A stretch of 64,000 nt of DNA from Arthrobacter mangrovi. GTDB taxonomy: Bacteria; Actinomycetota; Actinomycetes; Actinomycetales; Micrococcaceae. Positions 54,172 to 63,799 of this stretch are shown one piece after another. Position 1 is the stretch's first letter. Every line of letters starts with the position of its first letter. The DNA is taken from the NCBI RefSeq assembly GCF_026011795.1, contig NZ_BRVS01000005.1, positions 1 to 64,000 of the forward strand, read 5' to 3'. The notes beneath the pieces are model-generated. The model was given only the letters and a program-made list of their open reading frames with translations. It was not told the DNA's origin and searched no databases. Both the position numbers and the translations under genes were made by a program.

Positions 54172-55809
54172 TTAGCGCTTCTGCCGGACGATCTGTTCCT
54201 GGTCGACGGCGTCCTGGGCCAGAGCGTCATACTCCTCATGGCCTGCGCCTACGAGCTGGTTGTCGCCTTCACCGAAGAAGCCCTTCTTGAATTCGGTGAT
54301 CTGCGCGGTCAGCTCCTCGACCGTGGAATCCTCGAGCACGTTGGTCTGCGCGATGGTCGTCAGTGCCTGCGACCGGTGCCGCAGGTGCTCCAGGAACTCC
54401 GACTCGAAGCGGTTGACGTCCTCAACCGGGACATCGTCAAGGAAGCCCTTGGTGCCGGCCCAGATCGAAACGACCTGCTCCTCGACGGGGAACGGCGAGT
54501 ACTGGCCCTGCTTGAGCAGTTCCGTCAGGCGTGCGCCGCGCTCGAGCTGCTGCTTGGAAGCGGCGTCGAGGTCCGAGGCGAACATCGCGAAGGCCTGCAT
54601 GTCGCGGTACTGCGCCAGCTCCAGCTTCAAGGTACCGGAGACCTTCTTCATGGCCTTGACCTGCGCGGAACCACCGACGCGCGACACCGAGATGCCGACG
54701 TCGACAGCGGGACGCTGGTTGGCGTTGAAGAGGTCCGACTGCAGGAAGATCTGGCCGTCGGTGATGGAGATGACGTTGGTCGGGATGTAGGCCGAAACGT
54801 CGTTGGCCTTGGTCTCGATCAGCGGCAGGCCGGTCATCGAGCCCGCGCCCAGCTCGTCGGAGAGCTTGGCGCAACGCTCGAGGAGGCGGGAGTGCAAGTA
54901 GAACACATCGCCCGGGTAGGCTTCGCGTCCCGGCGGACGGCGCAGGAGGAGCGACACGGCGCGGTACGCCTCGGCCTGCTTGGAGAGGTCATCGAACACG
55001 ATCAGGACGTGCTTGCCGCCGTACATCCAGTGCTGGCCGATGGCCGAGCCGGCGTAAGGAGCCAGGTACTTGAAGCCTGCCGGGTCGGACGCGGGAGAGG
55101 CCACGATGGTCGTGTACTCGAGCGCACCCTTCTCTTCCAGGGTCTTGCGGACGGCCGCAATGGTGGACGCCTTCTGGCCGATGGCAACGTAGATGCAGCG
55201 GACCTGCTTATTGACGTCGCCCGACTCCCAGTTGGCCTTCTGGTTGATGATGGTGTCGATCGCGATGGCCGACTTGCCGGTCTGGCGGTCGCCGATGATC
55301 AGCTGGCGCTGGCCGCGGCCGATCGGGATCATGGCGTCGATGGCCTTCAGGCCGGTCTGCATCGGCTCGTGCACCGACTTACGCTGGGTCACGCCCGGCG
55401 CCTGCAGTTCCAGGGCGCGGCGGCCTTCGGCCTCGATCGGTCCCATGTCGTCGAGCGGTTCGCCGAGGGGATCGACGACGCGTCCGAGGAAGTTGTCGCC
55501 GACCGGCACGGACAGGACTTCACCGGTGCGGTGGACTTCCATGCCTTCTTCGATGCCGGTGAACTCACCGAGGATAACGACACCGATTTCGCGGGTGTCG
55601 AGGTTCTGGGCCAGGCCCAGGATGCCGTTTTCGAAACGCAGCAGCTCGTTCGACATGGCGGAGGGAAGGCCCTCCACACGTGCGATGCCATCGCTGGCGG
55701 TGGTTACGCGGCCAACTTCAACGCGCTCGGCCGTTCCGGGTTCGTAGGATGCCGCGAACTCGTTCAGTGCATTACGGACGTCGTCGGCGTTGATGGTCAA
55801 TTCGGCCAT
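54172..55809 (-). CDS. atpA: ATP synthase F1 alpha subunit
   Basis: A 545-aa regulatory nucleotide-binding subunit. Walker A is [14 protein letters not shown]; other motifs are MELHR-like start of the crown ([13 protein letters not shown]), [21 protein letters not shown] and [16 protein letters not shown] with the arginine finger. It ends in an acidic tail. Downstream lies the hairpin at 54102-54161. Confidence 0.97.
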   Translation of the reverse strand: MAELTINADDVRNALNEFAASYEPGTAERVEVGRVTTASDGIARVEGLPSAMSNELLRFENGILGLAQNLDTREIGVVILGEFTGIEEGMEVHRTGEVLSVPVGDNFLGRVVDPLGEPLDDMGPIEAEGRRALELQAPGVTQRKSVHEPMQTGLKAIDAMIPIGRGQRQLIIGDRQTGKSAIAIDTIINQKANWESGDVNKQVRCIYVAIGQKASTIAAVRKTLEEKGALEYTTIVASPASDPAGFKYLAPYAGSAIGQHWMYGGKHVLIVFDDLSKQAEAYRAVSLLLRRPPGREAYPGDVFYLHSRLLERCAKLSDELGAGSMTGLPLIETKANDVSAYIPTNVISITDGQIFLQSDLFNANQRPAVDVGISVSRVGGSAQVKAMKKVSGTLKLELAQYRDMQAFAMFASDLDAASKQQLERGARLTELLKQGQYSPFPVEEQVVSIWAGTKGFLDDVPVEDVNRFESEFLEHLRHRSQALTTIAQTNVLEDSTVEELTAQITEFKKGFFGEGDNQLVGAGHEEYDALAQDAVDQEQIVRQKR

Positions 55810-55910
55810 CTGCAGTCCCTGCTCTCCTATGTTGCGATCGCCGCCTGCGGCGACCTGTGTGTAATTCAGTCTGTGATGAGGCCGTGGCCAGCTCGTCCCT
55901 GCGGGACCAG

Positions 55911-56726
55911 CTAGACCGCGAGCTTCCGTTGAAGTTCCGCCAGGCGGGCGATGACCGACGAATCGACCACTTCGTCCCCGACCTGGACACGGACTCCGCC
56001 AACCAGCGATGGGTCAACGTTGACGTTGATCTTCAGCTCGCGGCCGTACAGCTTGTCCAGCCCTGCCTGCAGTCGCGTGATCTGACTCGGGGTCAGCGGA
56101 CGGGCGACGCTGACCTCGGCGATCCAGCGCCGCTGGCGCTGGGCGACAAGCTCCACGAAACGCTGGACGAGGGCAGTCGGCTTGAGTCCGCGCGGGGCGG
56201 ACACGGCCTGGCTGATCAGGACCTGCGCTTCCGCACCGGCGTGCGGAACCAGCTTGAGGGCCAGCCGCACCTTGGCCTCGGACGATGCCTGGGGCTCCGA
56301 CAGGGCCCGCTGCAGACCATGGTCCGCATTGACTGCCCTGATGAAGCTGAACAGGTCGTTCTCCAGACCTTCGAGTCCGTCAAGGCCGGTGCCTTTGCTC
56401 TCCGCGACTGCGATCGCCGTAGTCGCCGCGAGGGTCTCCAGGGCATCACCAATGTCACGCGCGGAGGCCCACCGCGAAGCGGCCAGGCCCTCGACGACGG
56501 TCCGGGCGTCGGCAGAAACATTTCCGCCGAGCAGCTCCGAAACGAGCCGGGCTTTGTCCTTGCCTTCACGCGAGGGGTCAGTCAGGCTCCGGCGCAGTCC
56601 AGCATTGCTGTCCAGCAGGCCAAGGATTGCAAAGAGTTCCTCTGCCAGGGACAGTGGAGCCGTCGGCAGCTTGGCCTCAAGTTCCCGCTGTGCCGCTTTC
56701 AGTGACTCGCTCGATACACCTGCCAT
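55911..56726 (-). CDS. atpH: ATP synthase delta subunit
   Basis: A 271-aa subunit joining F1 to the peripheral stalk, longer than the ~180-aa proteobacterial form but usual for actinobacteria. The C-terminal delta/OSCP part shows [20 protein letters not shown]. Its start overlaps the atpF stop by 1 base. Confidence 0.95.
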   Translation of the reverse strand: MAGVSSESLKAAQRELEAKLPTAPLSLAEELFAILGLLDSNAGLRRSLTDPSREGKDKARLVSELLGGNVSADARTVVEGLAASRWASARDIGDALETLAATTAIAVAESKGTGLDGLEGLENDLFSFIRAVNADHGLQRALSEPQASSEAKVRLALKLVPHAGAEAQVLISQAVSAPRGLKPTALVQRFVELVAQRQRRWIAEVSVARPLTPSQITRLQAGLDKLYGRELKINVNVDPSLVGGVRVQVGDEVVDSSVIARLAELQRKLAV

Positions 56727-57289
56727 TAGTTCGCAGCACCTGCACTCTGGGACGCCGGCGCGGCCGTCTCGAGGTCGGCCAGGAAGCGGTCCACGACGCG
56801 AGCGGCGCGTGCGTCATCGTTCAGGGACTCCCCGACGATCTTGCCTGCGAGCTCGGTGGCGAGGATGCCGACTTCGCTGCGCAGCGAAATCACTGCGGTC
56901 TGGCGCTCGGCAGCGATCTGCACCTGGGCCTGCTCGCTGATGCGCGCTGCCTCGGCAGCAGCCTTCTCCTTCAGATCCGCCAGGATCTGGGCGCCCTCTG
57001 CACGTGCTTCCTCGCGGATGCGGTTGGCTTCGGTGCGGGCATCCATCAGCTGCTGCTTGTACTCATCAAGGGCGGCGCTGGCCTCGGCCTGCGCGGCCTC
57101 GGCCTTGGCGATTCCGCCTTCGATTGCCTCGGCCCGCTCTGCATAGGTCTTCTCGAACGCCGGAACGACGTACTTGACGACAATGAACATGAGCACGGCG
57201 AAGCCAAGCAGCGTTACCAGGATTTCCCAGATGTTAGGGACCAGAGGGTTGACGCCCTCCGCGGCGGCGAGGATTACTGTCTCATTCAT
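56726..57289 (-). CDS. atpF: ATP synthase F0 b subunit
   Basis: A 187-aa peripheral-stalk subunit with one N-terminal helix (IWEILVTLLGFAVLMFIVV) and a long Ala/Glu/Arg coiled coil. It continues directly into atpH by 1-base overlap. Confidence 0.96.
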   Translation of the reverse strand: MNETVILAAAEGVNPLVPNIWEILVTLLGFAVLMFIVVKYVVPAFEKTYAERAEAIEGGIAKAEAAQAEASAALDEYKQQLMDARTEANRIREEARAEGAQILADLKEKAAAEAARISEQAQVQIAAERQTAVISLRSEVGILATELAGKIVGESLNDDARAARVVDRFLADLETAAPASQSAGAAN

Positions 57290-57335
57290 ATCTCACCCGT
57301 CCTATCTACTCGGTTTGAAAAGTGCGCGATGCCGA

Positions 57336-57539
57336 CTAGAGGACGAACGCGAACACCAGGCCGAGGATAGCCAGAGCTTCGGTCAGTGCCAGACCCAAAA
57401 AGGCGATCGGCTGCAGCACGCGCTGGGCCTCGGGCTGACGGGCAACTCCATTGATGTAAGCAGCGAATACCAGGCCCACACCGATGGCACCGCCGATGGC
57501 GGAGAGACCGTAACCTACGAGGTTGAGATTGCCTTCCAT
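57336..57539 (-). CDS. atpE: ATP synthase F0 c subunit
   Basis: A 67-aa hairpin of two helices. The ion-carrying carboxylate is E54 in [10 protein letters not shown], and the polar loop is ARQPEAQ. The residues of Na+-type rings (Gln in helix 1) are absent, so a proton-driven enzyme is expected. Confidence 0.97.
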   Translation of the reverse strand: MEGNLNLVGYGLSAIGGAIGVGLVFAAYINGVARQPEAQRVLQPIAFLGLALTEALAILGLVFAFVL

Positions 57540-57605
57540 TATTTTCCTTTCAAGATGCCGCTAAGGGCAGGTTGTTTGGTTCAGGAGCTTCCCCAGCGGG
57601 GAAAT

Positions 57606-58412
57606 TTAGTGTTCCTCGGCCAGGGAGCCTTGGATGTAGATCGCGGTCAGCAGCGTAAACACGTAGGCCTGCAGGACCTGGATCAGGATTTCGAAGAGGT
57701 ACATGCCCACACCGCCGGCGAGCGTCAGGATGCCCAGCGGCTTGAGCAGAAGCTGGTCCTGGGTGAGCAGGAACTCGGAGCCTGCGGCTGCCAGCATGAT
57801 GATCAGGTGGCCCGCCAGCATGGTGGCGAAAAGACGGAGGCTGTGCGTGACCGGACGGACCAGGAAGGTCGAGATGATTTCGATCAGGACAACCAGGGGC
57901 AGGATCGCCTTCGGGACACCGGACGGAACGACGGCCAGCTTGAAGTAGCCGATACCGTGCTTCTGGATGCCCAGGACGATCCAGGTGACGTACACGATGC
58001 CGGCCAGCGCGTAGGCGGTGCCCACGTGCGACGTCGTCGGCAGCTGGATCAGCGGAATCGAGCCGAAGAGGTTGTTGACCAGGATGAAGAAGAACAGGGC
58101 GAACAGCAGCGGCACGAACGGCCGGTAGTCGCGTTCGCCGATGATGTCCTTGCCCACGGAGTTGCGGACGAAGTTGTAGCTCATTTCGCCGAGGAACTGC
58201 ATCTTGCCGGGAACGAGCTTGCCGCGGCGGGCAGCCGCAACGAAGAACCAGGAAATCAGGACCACGGAAAGGAGCACCAGCAGCATCTGCTTTCCGAATC
58301 CTGTGCCGTATTCCGCGGCCCAAGGAAGGACTTCGGGAAGATGCATATCTTCGAGGGTTGGTGGGACGAAGCCACCTTCATCAGCGGCCGCCGGAAGCGC
58401 AAGCGCGATCAA
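57606..58412 (-). CDS. atpB: ATP synthase F0 a subunit
   Basis: A 268-aa membrane subunit forming the proton half-channels. The essential arginine is in RPVTHSLRLFATMLAGHL; the end has LLTAIYIQGSLAEEH. The N-terminus is hydrophobic and may be processed. It starts the core atp run. Confidence 0.96.
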   Translation of the reverse strand: MIALALPAAADEGGFVPPTLEDMHLPEVLPWAAEYGTGFGKQMLLVLLSVVLISWFFVAAARRGKLVPGKMQFLGEMSYNFVRNSVGKDIIGERDYRPFVPLLFALFFFILVNNLFGSIPLIQLPTTSHVGTAYALAGIVYVTWIVLGIQKHGIGYFKLAVVPSGVPKAILPLVVLIEIISTFLVRPVTHSLRLFATMLAGHLIIMLAAAGSEFLLTQDQLLLKPLGILTLAGGVGMYLFEILIQVLQAYVFTLLTAIYIQGSLAEEH

Positions 58413-58498
58413 CGCGTTTCCTCTCTGCAGTGTCCATCATTGGGCGTTTCGGGGTGGCCTGCCGCCGAGGGCATGCCACCGTATGAAGTTATTGGCAT

Positions 58499-58756
58499 TT
58501 AGTTGTTGGTTCCCCGGTCCCCACGCCTGCGCTGGGGGCTGCGGGTGAGGTTGTGCTTTCGGGCCAGATAGTAGCCGCCGCCGGCGCCCAGAACGGCTCC
58601 GACGATGAACAGCCAGCGGGTATTCAACAGAAAGTCCAGCCCCCACCCTATCAAACCCCAGGCGATGATCCCGCCAATAATGTAGGTGGCCAACGTGTTG
58701 CCGCCTTTGTATTCCCGGCGGCCGTCCGGGTTGTCCGGAGAGGGCTCAGCCGGCAT
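58499..58756 (-). CDS. AtpZ/AtpI-like small membrane protein
   Basis: An 85-aa protein with two helices (ATYIIGGIIAWGLIGWGLDF and WLFIVGAVLGAGGGYYLA) and basic ends. It resembles AtpZ-type proteins that help assemble F0 or import Mg. The ATG at 58756 is chosen; it overlaps the upstream gene by 11 bases. Confidence 0.85.
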   Translation of the reverse strand: MPAEPSPDNPDGRREYKGGNTLATYIIGGIIAWGLIGWGLDFLLNTRWLFIVGAVLGAGGGYYLARKHNLTRSPQRRRGDRGTNN

Positions 58757-59255
58757 GCCGTTCGTCCTTTCCGGCGGTGCCGGGGGCACCTTTGGGAGAG
58801 TCGGCGTAGATCTGGTACCGGACCCGCGAAAAAGCGAACACTTCGGCACCCTGCCAGACGACCACCGCAACCACGGCCGCGATGAAGAACCAGGTGGTGT
58901 CCAGCCAGGCCGGCGAACCTATGACGAAGAGCGCCGCTCCGAAACCGACGACCTTGAGCACATACGTGGCGATGAACGCGCCGATGGCGCCCGAGGGATT
59001 CTTCCTGCCGACGAAATGTCCGACGAGCAGGCTGATGGCGAAGAACAGCACGACCAGGGCCGCGCCAAGCAAGGCGCCGAGGGCCGCATTGCCACCGGCG
59101 ACAACGGCACCTAGCAGCATGACCAGCAAGGTGGCCGCACCGGCCGCCGCTGCTGCCTTGGCCAGGATGCTCAGCCAAGGGGAAGGCGTGGGACCCGCAG
59201 CCCGGAGGGGTGCACCGGCAACGGCGCGGCGGCCGTTTGATTCGGGTGCACTCAT
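58746..59255 (-). CDS. ATP synthase protein I-like membrane protein
   Basis: A 169-aa protein with four hydrophobic segments. The region LLVGHFVGRKNPSGAIGAF and position before atpB fit actinobacterial AtpI-like proteins, which may assist c-ring assembly. The similarity is weak at the sequence level. Confidence 0.8.
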   Translation of the reverse strand: MSAPESNGRRAVAGAPLRAAGPTPSPWLSILAKAAAAAGAATLLVMLLGAVVAGGNAALGALLGAALVVLFFAISLLVGHFVGRKNPSGAIGAFIATYVLKVVGFGAALFVIGSPAWLDTTWFFIAAVVAVVVWQGAEVFAFSRVRYQIYADSPKGAPGTAGKDERHAG

Positions 59256-59349
59256 GGCTGTCCATTCAGTCAGTAGGCGGGGAAGACCGTTTTAGCGGCC
59301 AGATGAATTCTACACGAGATAGAACTCGTCCGTTCCCCGGCTGTCCCGT

Positions 59350-60354
59350 TCACCGACCAGTTGCGTAACCTTGCCGCCGGCGCCCCAGGATTCGGGGCGA
59401 CTTCAGGTACAAGACGAGCACCGCCGCCCCGGCCGCCAGCGCGGCAACCTTGGCCGGAAGAGTCCCTCCTCCAGCGACGATGCCGCAGATTCCGGTGAGC
59501 AGGGAGCACGCCGTGACCAGCACCGCGGACTGCAGATGGCTCAATCCGACATCGGTCAGCCGCTGGTAGACGTGCTGGCGGTGCGGAGCGTACCACCGCT
59601 CCCCCGCGCCGATGCGCCGCAGCAAGGTCGTGGCGGTATCGGCCAGGTAGACGGAGACGGGACCCAGCAGCATTTCGGGTCCCACGCCGGACAGGAATGC
59701 CGCCACCCCGGTCACCGCGAGGGATCCGCCCAGCAGGTAGCTTCCGACGTCGCCAAGGAAGTTGCGTCCGCGCAGGTTCCACGGGAGGAACGCGGCAAAG
59801 GCCATGGCGATGACCAGGGCCGCCGAAACGAGCCAAGGCATCCCGTACATCGCCCCGACGGCGGCGAACATGCCGCCGACGGCCAGCCCGTGCAGTCCCG
59901 AGATCCCGTTGACGCCGTCCATGAAGTTGGCGACGTTGATGTAGCCGGCGACCGCAACGGCGCCGAGCGGAACCCACCACCAGGACGCATCGGTCAGCTC
60001 GACGAGCATGGCCGTGGCCGCCGCTCCGATGGCCAGCTGCAGCAGGAACCTGACCCTGATGCCCAGCCCCCGGAAGTCCTCCGCCCAGCCAAGGAGGGCG
60101 GCGGCCAGCGAGGCGCCGCCCACGGTGGCCAGCAGCGGTCCTTCGCCGGTGCCGGCCCCGACGATGGCGACGATGAGGCCGCCGGCCACGCCAGCGGCCA
60201 CGGTGATACCCATGCCCCGGACCACGGCCTCGGTGTGCGAGGACCGTTCGTTGGGAATGTCGAGGACTCCGTGCCTGAGCAGCACCGGCTTAAGCAGGAT
60301 GGGCAGCCCGAGGCTGAGGCCGAAGGCCACGAGGGCGGCCACCAGCTGGGTCAT
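59350..60354 (-). CDS. Polyprenyl-phosphate N-acetylhexosamine 1-phosphate transferase (WecA-like)
   Basis: A 334-aa, ~10-helix enzyme of the MraY/WecA family. The catalytic segments NFMDGVNGISGLHG and RNFLGDVGSYLLG carry the Asp pair. It transfers a sugar-1-phosphate onto undecaprenyl or decaprenyl phosphate to start a cell-surface glycan. The ATG at 60354 overlaps the CapD-like stop by 4 bases, so both belong to one glycan step. Confidence 0.9.
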   Translation of the reverse strand: MTQLVAALVAFGLSLGLPILLKPVLLRHGVLDIPNERSSHTEAVVRGMGITVAAGVAGGLIVAIVGAGTGEGPLLATVGGASLAAALLGWAEDFRGLGIRVRFLLQLAIGAAATAMLVELTDASWWWVPLGAVAVAGYINVANFMDGVNGISGLHGLAVGGMFAAVGAMYGMPWLVSAALVIAMAFAAFLPWNLRGRNFLGDVGSYLLGGSLAVTGVAAFLSGVGPEMLLGPVSVYLADTATTLLRRIGAGERWYAPHRQHVYQRLTDVGLSHLQSAVLVTACSLLTGICGIVAGGGTLPAKVAALAAGAAVLVLYLKSPRILGRRRQGYATGR

Positions 60355-62165
60355 TTCGCGGTCTCCGCCACGTGGCCCGCAATCGGCTGATGCTGGCGGC
60401 TTTTCCACTCGTCAAGCGACATCCGGGTCGGATCCAGGGCGTCGATGCAGGCATGGGAGATCTTGGGGTGCAGCGGCCTCGAGTCGCCCTCGCCCTCGCC
60501 GATCAGGTCCTCGTGCAGCTTCTCGCCGGGGCGCAGTCCCGTGAACACGATGTCGACCTGCTTGCCGGACATGGCGATCATGCGCTGCGCGACGTCGAGG
60601 ATGCGCACGGGCTCGCCCATGTCGAGGATGAGCACCTCGCCGCCACGGCCGATGGCCCCGGCCTGAATCACGAGCTGGCAGGCTTCCGGAATCGTCATGA
60701 AGAACCTGGTTGCTTCCGCATCCGTGACCGTCACCGGCCCCCCGTTGCGGATCTGCTCGTTGAACAGCGGCAGGACGGAGCCGCGGCTGCCGAGCACGTT
60801 GCCGAACCGCACGGAAACGTACTTCAGCCCCGATTCCCGCGCGACCCACGCGGTGATCTTCTCGGCCACACGCTTGGAATGGCCCAGGACAGTTGTCGGG
60901 TTGGCGGCCTTGTCGGTCGAGATGTTCACGAATGTCTGGACGTTGGCCGCACGGGATGCCCGCAGCACGTTGAGCGTGCCCAGCACATTGGTCTTCCAGG
61001 CCTCTTCCGGATACTGCTCCAGCAGGGAGACGTGTTTGAGCGCGGCGGCATGGAAGACCACCTCCGGCTTGCGGTCGACGAAGATCGAGGTCAGCGCCTC
61101 CGCGTCGCGGATGTCGGCCAGCACGGTGTCCTTGCCGTCGAGCAGGCCTTGGCCGGTCAGGGAAATCTGGGTGGTCTGCAGGCCGGTCTCGTCCCGGTCC
61201 AGCATGATCAGCTCCGCCGGCTCGAAATGGTTGATCTGGCGGCACAGCTCGGATCCGATCGAGCCGCCCGCGCCGGTGACCATGACGCGCTTGCCCTTGA
61301 CGTAGCCGGCGATCTCTTCGACGTGGATGTCGACCGGATGGCGTCCGATCAGGTCTTCGATCGCAACTTCGCGGAAGGAAAACTCGGAACCGCCGGTCAG
61401 CATGTCCTTCAGCGGCGGCACCACCAGGACTTTGATGTTCAGGCCCGCGACGACGTCGGAAATATGCCTGACCTGCTTGGCGTCGACATTGGCAATCGCG
61501 ATCAGCAGCACCGTCGCGTTGGTCCGCGCCACAATGTCCGGCAGGTCCGCCATCCGCCCGAGGACGGGAACGCTGGCAATCCGCAGATGTTTCTTGGCCG
61601 GATTGTCGTCGATCAGCCCCACCGGCAGCCAGGGCGAGGCCGGATCGTTGCTCATGCGGGTAACGATGGATTTTCCGACGAAACCGGCTCCGTAGACCAG
61701 GGTCCGCGCCGCCTGTTCCCCCGGCTTGGCCTTGCTCTCGACGTACATCCGCTTCAGGTAGCGGATGGCGGCCATGAACAGGCAGGCGAACGGGAAGGCG
61801 ATAAGGCCGATACCGCGGGCGATGCTCATCGAGATGCCGAAGAACAGCAGCGCCACCGTCATGATCGCCGAAACGGACACCGTCACGATCACCAGCAGCT
61901 TGGCCTCGTGGAAGCTGCCGAAGCTGTAGCGGCCGCGGTACAGCGCGAACGCCGAGCCCACCGCGAACTGCGAGGCGATGGCGATGCCGCAGAGCAGGAG
62001 GATGCCGGGCAGGCGCAGCTCGCTCAGCTGCATCTCATAACGCAGGTAGACCGCCAGCACGATGGCGACGATCCAGGAGAACGAGTCCAGCAGGAACTGC
62101 GACCACAGCCAGAGCGCCTTGTCGCTGCTGGCGGTCCTGCCGGGGGCCGGGGCGGGCTGGCTCAT
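60351..62165 (-). CDS. CapD/WbpM-like nucleotide-sugar dehydratase
   Basis: A 604-aa membrane-bound SDR. Four N-terminal helices precede a soluble domain with TGAGGSIGSELCRQI and STDKAANPTTVLGHSKRVAEK. In this family the Tyr of YxxxK is Met (WbpM, MGATK); here it is Leu (LGHSK). Such enzymes form 4-keto-6-deoxy UDP-GlcNAc for surface polysaccharides. It partners with the WecA-like enzyme by 4-base overlap and precedes the atp operon. Confidence 0.9.
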   Translation of the reverse strand: MSQPAPAPGRTASSDKALWLWSQFLLDSFSWIVAIVLAVYLRYEMQLSELRLPGILLLCGIAIASQFAVGSAFALYRGRYSFGSFHEAKLLVIVTVSVSAIMTVALLFFGISMSIARGIGLIAFPFACLFMAAIRYLKRMYVESKAKPGEQAARTLVYGAGFVGKSIVTRMSNDPASPWLPVGLIDDNPAKKHLRIASVPVLGRMADLPDIVARTNATVLLIAIANVDAKQVRHISDVVAGLNIKVLVVPPLKDMLTGGSEFSFREVAIEDLIGRHPVDIHVEEIAGYVKGKRVMVTGAGGSIGSELCRQINHFEPAELIMLDRDETGLQTTQISLTGQGLLDGKDTVLADIRDAEALTSIFVDRKPEVVFHAAALKHVSLLEQYPEEAWKTNVLGTLNVLRASRAANVQTFVNISTDKAANPTTVLGHSKRVAEKITAWVARESGLKYVSVRFGNVLGSRGSVLPLFNEQIRNGGPVTVTDAEATRFFMTIPEACQLVIQAGAIGRGGEVLILDMGEPVRILDVAQRMIAMSGKQVDIVFTGLRPGEKLHEDLIGEGEGDSRPLHPKISHACIDALDPTRMSLDEWKSRQHQPIAGHVAETAK

Positions 62166-62929
62166 GCCCCGACGGTCCCTTCCCGGGACTGCGGCGCAGA
62201 TTCGTCGTCGTCCGCCGCCTCGCTCTGCGGTTCGGCGGGCGCCTCTCCGGACGCCTGCTGCGGAAGTTCCTCGCCCAGGCCGAGGATGCCGGGCACCGCT
62301 TCGCGCAGCCGCTCGAGGCTGAGCGCACCTTCGCGCACCACCCGGAGAGGGGTCGACGTGCAGTCAACGATCGTCGACGGGACCGACCCGGCCTCGCGCT
62401 CCCCCGCCTCGAGGTAGACCTCGACCGACTCGCCGAGCTGGGCGAACGCCTCCGCGGCAGTCTGCGCGGCCGGCATGCCCGTCCGATTGGCGGAGGAAAC
62501 GGCCAGCGGCCCGGTCAGCGCGAGCAGGTCCAGGGCAATCCGGTCATCCGGCATGCGCAGGGCCACGGTGCCCTTCGTCTCCCCCAGGTCCCACGTCAGC
62601 GAAGGCTGGGCGTGGAAGATGAGCGTCAGTCCGCCGGGCCAGAACGTGTCGGCCAGCAGCCGGGCGTCGGCGCTGATGTCGACCGCGAGGCCGTCCATGG
62701 TCTGGGGCCGCGGAATCAGGACCGGGGGCGGCATCTTCCTGCTCCGCCCTTTCGCCGCCAGCAACGTGGCGACTGCCTGCGGCGAGAAGGCGTCGGCGGC
62801 GATCCCGTAGACCGTGTCGGTCGGGATTACCACGCACTGCTTGCTGCCAAGGGCCGTCTGTGCGGCGGCCAGCCCTTCGCTCCGCTCGACTTCGTCCTGG
62901 CAATTGAATGTGGGGGTCACAGGTTTCAT
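62162..62929 (-). CDS. L-threonylcarbamoyladenylate synthase (Sua5/TsaC family)
   Basis: A 255-aa YrdC-fold enzyme making the precursor of tRNA t6A37. Motifs are VIPTDTVYGIAADAF, KGRSRKMPPPVL and AVSSANRTG. The last ~45 residues are an acidic, disordered tail. The ATG at 62929 fits the family length. It overlaps the CapD gene by 4 bases. Confidence 0.92.
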   Translation of the reverse strand: MKPVTPTFNCQDEVERSEGLAAAQTALGSKQCVVIPTDTVYGIAADAFSPQAVATLLAAKGRSRKMPPPVLIPRPQTMDGLAVDISADARLLADTFWPGGLTLIFHAQPSLTWDLGETKGTVALRMPDDRIALDLLALTGPLAVSSANRTGMPAAQTAAEAFAQLGESVEVYLEAGEREAGSVPSTIVDCTSTPLRVVREGALSLERLREAVPGILGLGEELPQQASGEAPAEPQSEAADDDESAPQSREGTVGA

Positions 62930-62948
62930 TCTTTCATTCTTGGCGCCG

Positions 62949-63794
62949 CTACCGCTTGACAGCGGCGGTCGCACGCTCTCGTCCGGTGAGATCGGAGACC
63001 GTGCCAACATCGTTCCAGCAGCCGGCGTCCACGAGCAATTTCGACACGGCCGGTGCCTGCACTTCGGCGTGTTCCATGATGAAATAGCCTCCGCTTTTCA
63101 GCAGGCGTGCGGCGCTGGCCGCGGTGGCGCGGGGCAGTTCCATGCCGTCCGCTCCCCCGCCGTAAAGGGCCAGTTCGGGGTCGTGTTCGGCTACTTCCGG
63201 GTCGACGGGCACGGCGTCCGGGGGTATGTACGGAGGGTTGGAAACAACGACGTCGAACGTTCCGTCATGTTCTTCCAGTGCGGTCCGCAGGTCCCCCCGG
63301 ACCAGCACGACACCGAGCGGCTCCAGGTTCCGGGCGGCCCACGCGTGGGCGAGCTCGCTGAGTTCGACGGCGTATACCTCGGCTCCGGGGACCTCGCTGG
63401 CGATGGATCCCGCGATGGCGCCGGACCCGGTGCCCAGGTCAACGACCTTGGCACCCGGTGTTTGGCGGGCGGCGTCGATGGCGTGCTGGGCAACCGTTTC
63501 GGTCTCCGGCCGCGGGATGAAGACGCCCGGCCCGACGTCGAGCTCCAGGTGGCGGAAATAGGCCTTGCCCGTAATGTGCTGCAGCGGAACCCGGCGTGCG
63601 CGCTCGGCGACGAGCTCGGCCAGGCCTTCCGGGCTGGCGGCCCCGGTCAGGGCCAGGGCCCGCACCCGGCCGGCGGATTCCCCCAGAAGGTGCGCGGCCA
63701 GCAGCTCGGCATCCACGCGTGGGCTCGGAACGCCCGCCTCCGCCAGGAGCCTGGCCGCCTCGGCCAGCGCCTCGGCGAGAGTTACTGCTGCCAC
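62949..63794 (-). CDS. prmC: Release factor N5-glutamine methyltransferase
   Basis: A 281-aa methyltransferase that modifies the GGQ glutamine of RF1/RF2. The SAM motif is VVDLGTGSGAIAGSIA and the catalytic NPPY is in VVVSNPPYIPPDA. It sits between prfA and sua5, the normal order. Confidence 0.96.
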   Translation of the reverse strand: MAAVTLAEALAEAARLLAEAGVPSPRVDAELLAAHLLGESAGRVRALALTGAASPEGLAELVAERARRVPLQHITGKAYFRHLELDVGPGVFIPRPETETVAQHAIDAARQTPGAKVVDLGTGSGAIAGSIASEVPGAEVYAVELSELAHAWAARNLEPLGVVLVRGDLRTALEEHDGTFDVVVSNPPYIPPDAVPVDPEVAEHDPELALYGGGADGMELPRATAASAARLLKSGGYFIMEHAEVQAPAVSKLLVDAGCWNDVGTVSDLTGRERATAAVKR

Positions 63795-63799
63795 GTCGC

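Noticed and set aside
60372-62417. 681-codon plus-strand frame opposite the CapD-like gene
   Set aside because: It has an antisense composition with no family match; CapD on the minus strand is certain.
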